DNA of 15,423 nucleotides. Source: JAAZBG01 sp964390065. Lineage in GTDB: Bacteria; Fibrobacterota; Chitinivibrionia; Chitinivibrionales; Chitinispirillaceae. Shown one piece after another: positions 12,105 through 15,423 of the stretch (position 1 is its first letter; every line of letters starts with the position of its first letter). A program made the translations under genes and the position numbers. The stretch spans positions 1-15,423 of the forward strand of contig CAYMGX010000094.1 of NCBI GenBank assembly GCA_964390065.1. Reading direction: 5' to 3'. The notes beneath the pieces were generated by a model. It was not told the DNA's origin, made no database searches, and was given only the letters and a program-made list of their open reading frames with translations.

Positions 12105-14858
12105 ATGTGGGTTCGTTTACCATCTGTTACCATTCTGTTTGTGGGTTTAATGCTCCTTGTTTGCTCGGTTCCATCACCGCCTCCAGGACCGGAAGATTCT
12201 TTTGTTGCCCTTGAATTTAAAAGTTCCAATGGAAAGATCTCCAAAGATACATTGACTGATTCAACTGGAAAACAGGTTAAAATCTATATGATTCATAATC
12301 TCACCCAGTACATCGATTCTTCAATTCTGAGAATAGCAAAGGGAACAGATTTCAATGAAGTTCATCAGATGCGCACCTTTAAAGGACAGACTGATACATC
12401 CTATTATCCTATGGTATTTTCTGTTCCAGGAACCTATTCTGTTATCTTTATCGGTTACATTCAAGGGCAACCGACAGTTTTAAACGGAATAATCAACATT
12501 GTCGATCGACCGCAGAAACCGGTTTTGGACGGAGATACTTCCGGCCCTGTTTTAAACAGGGTAAATCCTGCCATGGAGAATGCAAGTACCAATTCATCAA
12601 GTTACAGTATTTCACTTACATGCAGTGATACCAGCGGATTATTGTCTGTACATGCGACGCTGGGATCATTGACATTTACCGGTATACGGGGAACTGGAAA
12701 TATTTGGACTATTGCAGTTTCCGGGTTACTTTCGGGTTCCCCCAATACAATTGTCGTTACTGCTATCGACAGTTCACTACAGGCAAACAAAGCGACATTA
12801 AATTATGCAATAACATACGATCCGACAATGCTTGACACAATTGGTCCAACAATTACTCCTGTCAGCAGCCCGGCATCGGGTACGACTCTTACAATACCAG
12901 CCGTCGAAATTATCGTAAACGTTAGTGACCCGGGTGCGGTTGACAGTGTTTACTGGATGAAAAACAGAGGTACTAAGAAAATGATGCTTGCGGTTGCAGG
13001 GAATGCAGGTCAGTATTTACTTCGTGATACTCTTACAGATGGAAACGTCGATACGCTGACAATTGTTGCAGTTGACAAAGCAACAAAACACAATCAGACA
13101 ACATTGACACTAATCCTTAAATATTCTGAACCAAAATTTTCTGTGACCTATAATGGCAACACAAGCACAAGTGGTACTGTACAAACCGATACAAGTTCCT
13201 ATGTCAAGGGTACGACAGTCACAGTTGCGACAGCCGGTACACTGATAAAAACTGGTTATACATTTGATGGATGGAATACAGCAGCAGACGGCAGCGGGAC
13301 TTCCTTCATTGCAGGTACAGGCACATTTGTCATATCTTCAAATGTCACCCTGTTTGCAAAGTGGAAAATTAAAACATACACGTTGACATACGATGGTAAC
13401 GGCAGCACTGGTGGAACTGCTCCGGCGGAGATGACACTCGACTCAAATGTTCTCGCAACAGTCGCAGCGAATACCAATCTTTCAAAAACCGGTTTTGATT
13501 TTAACGGCTGGAACACAAATGCCGATGGCAGTGGTACCGGGCTGGCTGCTGGTGCAACATTCAGAATTAAAAGCGATACAACGTTATACGCGCAGTGGAT
13601 AGTGAAAAAATACACATTGACAATAAGCGCACCTGTAAACGGTACAGTCGATCTGTCAGGTACTATGAGTGTTGATTCGGGAGCGGTAACAACGCTGACT
13701 GCAACACCGGCAAGCGGGTTCAAATTCAAACAATGGAGTGTTACATCCGGCGCCGCAACAATCGCAACCCCGGCATCTGCAAGTACTACGATTAAATTGA
13801 CGCAAGGTAACGCGACCATACAGGCAGAGTTTGTTTGTATTACATTTGCTAAAGAACTATTATTTAGTCAATACGCGCAGTATTCGTTTGTTGATGGTGT
13901 TCAAACAGAGGATAGTGGATATTTGATAGTTGGTAATACTAGCAATGAGATGATTCTTGTCAAATTGAACGCAAATGGCGATACTGTGTGGACAAAAATA
14001 GATAACTATTTAAACAGTCCACACTCAATCAGTAATGGTGATAATGGTTATTATATGATCTCTGGACGTGATCCGGTAACAGAAGATTTTGCGCAGGTAG
14101 TATGGTATGTACAAAACGGGAATGAAATAAATCAATGGACTTTATACGATACATCGGGATTTTCTTATGGAACGACTGCATTGTCTTTTAAAGATAACAG
14201 TTATATCATTGGTGGTGTACTGGGTAAAGGATACTTTCTGGCTAAAATTGACAATACTAGAACACAACTTTGGTTTAAATCGTATGATGTAGGTTATGGC
14301 AACCTGAATGGTTGTACACCAACACGTGATGGTGGTTATCTATTGGTAGGCAATGGTATTACTGGATTAAGTGGTCTTATAATAAAAACAGATAAAAACG
14401 GTGAGGAAGTATGGCGAGATAATTTTAGATCTTCAACAACACTATCTAATTATTCTACGCATTCATTTAATTCAGTTGATACAACTCCTACAGGCAACCA
14501 TGTTATAGTTGGTTCCGGTATTACAACAGGAATAGATAATGGATTTCTTTTAGATATATCATCAAGTAAGGATGTACAAATATTTAAGGAATATAATGAT
14601 GCAACAAGACTTAGTAGTATTAAAACAACAAATAACGGATCTTTTTTCATTGCGGGATCAACAGAAAAATTAGGGCAAGGTGGAAGTGATATTTATATCA
14701 TAAAAACTAATTCAAGTGGTACAATTATAAATTCTGCAACGTATGGTACAACTGCTGATGAGGACGCTGAATCGCTGAAATTAACAAGTGATGGTGGTGC
14801 TATTATTGTCGGGAACCACTGGGTTATTAAGACAGACGAGAATGGCAATGTGAATTAG
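12105..14858 (+). CDS. Large surface lipoprotein: Ig-like region, InlB repeats and beta-propeller
   Basis: A 917-residue lipoprotein. I prefer the ATG at 12105. It follows CGGAGG by ten bases and puts the lipobox-like LLVC (Cys20) at the right distance; the longer frame from 12027 lacks a ribosome binding site. A Pro-rich linker (SVPSPPPGPED) follows. Residues ~30-160 and ~160-340 look like Ig/cadherin-like beta domains. Two InlB B-repeats lie at about 344-420 and 424-500, each with the core TGYTFDGWNT or TGFDFNGWNT and a closing ...AKW or AQW. A divergent third repeat (SAPVNGTVDLSG, ATPASGFKFKQWSV) lies at 500-577. From ~580 to the end come about six propeller-like blades of the type DGGYLLVGNG...IIKTDKNGEEVW. 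There is no T9SS tail, in keeping with lipid anchoring. It is probably a surface adhesion or binding protein; its ligand is unknown. Confidence 0.88.
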   Translation: MWVRLPSVTILFVGLMLLVCSVPSPPPGPEDSFVALEFKSSNGKISKDTLTDSTGKQVKIYMIHNLTQYIDSSILRIAKGTDFNEVHQMRTFKGQTDTSYYPMVFSVPGTYSVIFIGYIQGQPTVLNGIINIVDRPQKPVLDGDTSGPVLNRVNPAMENASTNSSSYSISLTCSDTSGLLSVHATLGSLTFTGIRGTGNIWTIAVSGLLSGSPNTIVVTAIDSSLQANKATLNYAITYDPTMLDTIGPTITPVSSPASGTTLTIPAVEIIVNVSDPGAVDSVYWMKNRGTKKMMLAVAGNAGQYLLRDTLTDGNVDTLTIVAVDKATKHNQTTLTLILKYSEPKFSVTYNGNTSTSGTVQTDTSSYVKGTTVTVATAGTLIKTGYTFDGWNTAADGSGTSFIAGTGTFVISSNVTLFAKWKIKTYTLTYDGNGSTGGTAPAEMTLDSNVLATVAANTNLSKTGFDFNGWNTNADGSGTGLAAGATFRIKSDTTLYAQWIVKKYTLTISAPVNGTVDLSGTMSVDSGAVTTLTATPASGFKFKQWSVTSGAATIATPASASTTIKLTQGNATIQAEFVCITFAKELLFSQYAQYSFVDGVQTEDSGYLIVGNTSNEMILVKLNANGDTVWTKIDNYLNSPHSISNGDNGYYMISGRDPVTEDFAQVVWYVQNGNEINQWTLYDTSGFSYGTTALSFKDNSYIIGGVLGKGYFLAKIDNTRTQLWFKSYDVGYGNLNGCTPTRDGGYLLVGNGITGLSGLIIKTDKNGEEVWRDNFRSSTTLSNYSTHSFNSVDTTPTGNHVIVGSGITTGIDNGFLLDISSSKDVQIFKEYNDATRLSSIKTTNNGSFFIAGSTEKLGQGGSDIYIIKTNSSGTIINSATYGTTADEDAESLKLTSDGGAIIVGNHWVIKTDENGNVN

Positions 14859-14944
14859 TAAGACTTTAATCAATTTCATCGAGTTTTAAGAGGGGATGTC
14901 AATGTTGTCAACCTGAACACGCCCCTCCATAGTCGTCAACTTAG

Positions 14945-14979
14945 ACAAAACCGTTCTCGTAGAGATAGAACGGTTTTGT
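14945..14979. terminator. Bidirectional intrinsic terminator between converging genes
   Basis: ACAAAACCGTTCT (14945-14957) pairs perfectly with AGAACGGTTTTGT (14967-14979), a 13-bp stem with a nine-base loop. The A/T-rich arm ends give a T-run on both strands. It can thus serve both the propeller lipoprotein and the converging esterase gene. A smaller GAGGGG/CCCCTC stem (14890-14895 and 14922-14927) lies just before it. Confidence 0.85.
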
Positions 14980-15034
14980 AAACCAAGCAGGGAAAAATTC
15001 TAATTAATCCCCCACTCTTTGTATTAAAAAAAAA

Positions 15035-15423
15035 TCATTCAGGATTAACAACCAATGATGCCTGTTTTCCTGGTACTTGCATAACATATACACAATGTTT
15101 CTTCCCTTCAGTAAAATTCTGAACTGAACCTGAAGGAATTTTTTTACCATCGATGGTATATAACGATGTGAGTATAGGGTTCTGATGGTTATGTATTGTT
15201 AAATTATTCTTAGAAATTACACCTGTTCCCTGCTTTCTAAGAAGTTCAAGCATTTTAACAGCATAGCGTTTTCCAAACTGGCGATAACTATCTGCTGTGA
15301 AATGGTATTGATCGGCTCCTTTAAGTCCTGATGATGAAATAACATAAGCGGTGTTTTTCATGGTATCGGCTAATTTCTGTACCTCTCCACTGGGGCTGAG
15401 CAAATCACCAGCAAGTAGTGGTG
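15035..15423 (-). CDS. Sialate O-acetylesterase/CE6-like (SASA) carbohydrate esterase, C-terminal part, with T9SS-like tail
   Basis: The C-terminal ~129 residues of a secreted esterase whose body lies beyond the window. The edge reads PLLAGDLLSPSGEVQKLAD, matching the ...P(F/L)LAGxL strand of SASA-family enzymes. It is followed by TAYVISSSGL and DQYHFTADSYRQFGKRYA, which holds the Asp-x-x-His end of the catalytic triad of SGNH-like acetylesterases. Such enzymes remove acetyl groups from xylan or other glycans. The last ~55 residues are an added short beta domain (LTSLYTIDGKKI, CVYVMQVPGK) like T9SS sorting tails and similar to that of the DUF2271 protein. The gene ends at a TGA opposite the shared terminator. 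The family call is good; acetylxylan versus sialate specificity cannot be told from this part. Confidence 0.8.
   Translation of the reverse strand, partial: PLLAGDLLSPSGEVQKLADTMKNTAYVISSSGLKGADQYHFTADSYRQFGKRYAVKMLELLRKQGTGVISKNNLTIHNHQNPILTSLYTIDGKKIPSGSVQNFTEGKKHCVYVMQVPGKQASLVVNPE

Noticed and set aside
13256..13819. 187-codon minus-strand frame
   Set aside because: Antisense shadow of the InlB repeats; its Val/Pro-rich repeats mirror Gly/Asn/Thr codons of the real gene.
1..15423. CRISPR array, tRNA/rRNA, intact transposase or att site
   Set aside because: No regularly spaced repeats, no cloverleaf or rRNA-like stretch, and no transposase or integrase coding sequence were found on reading both strands.

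Overview
The window reads as a chromosomal stretch from a Gram-negative, probably anaerobic, polysaccharide-degrading bacterium of low to moderate GC. Fibrobacterota or a relative such as the Chitinispirillia is my best guess. The guess rests on a TIGR02147-type C-terminal domain next to a carboxypeptidase-regulatory-like lipoprotein, secreted enzymes ending in T9SS-like tails, InlB/Listeria-Bacteroides repeats, and a secreted GH26 enzyme. No rRNA, tRNA, CRISPR array, complete insertion sequence or replication origin was seen.

Left part (1-4942, mostly + strand). After an edge region with at most a doubtful gene start, there is an N-terminally truncated TIGR02147 protein overlapping a lipoprotein gene with a duplicated CxxxxC-bearing repeat. 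Next comes a tight operon of three consecutive exported 2[4Fe-4S] ferredoxin-like proteins: two with cleavable Sec-type signal peptides and one lipoprotein. It is followed, with overlap, by a ~483-residue candidate outer-membrane beta-barrel. About 150 bases later lies a secreted DUF2271-type protein with a C-terminal T9SS-like sorting domain. It carries a DGLSGATR motif that fits the ApbE flavinylation consensus, and the barrel has a weaker echo (DAVSSATK) near its mature N-terminus. Together these five genes look like an extracytoplasmic electron-transfer module. This is the most interesting system in the window. The role is inferred, and no ApbE or cytochrome gene is present here.

Middle (4943-7030). 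A 46-base near-perfect palindrome ends the first block. It is followed by a well-preserved secreted GH26 glycoside hydrolase (mannanase/beta-glucanase type) fused to a CBM9-like domain, with a clear rho-independent terminator.

Accessory block (7030-11836, - strand). This holds a decayed GGDEF (diguanylate cyclase) fragment and a three-gene leftward operon. In order of transcription the operon has a 304-residue protein resembling T6SS-tip-associated proteins, with a frameshifted coiled-coil tail; a 795-residue effector-like protein with a Gly/Ala-rich hydrophobic hairpin; and a two-TM small membrane protein that fits an immunity role. I read it as a candidate contact-dependent toxin-immunity module.

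Right end (11837-15423). A large lipoprotein (Ig-like, InlB repeats, beta-propeller) is transcribed divergently from the toxin operon. It converges, across a bidirectional terminator, with the C-terminal end of a SASA/CE6-type carbohydrate acetylesterase that has its own T9SS-like tail. GH26 plus esterase support a plant-polysaccharide lifestyle.
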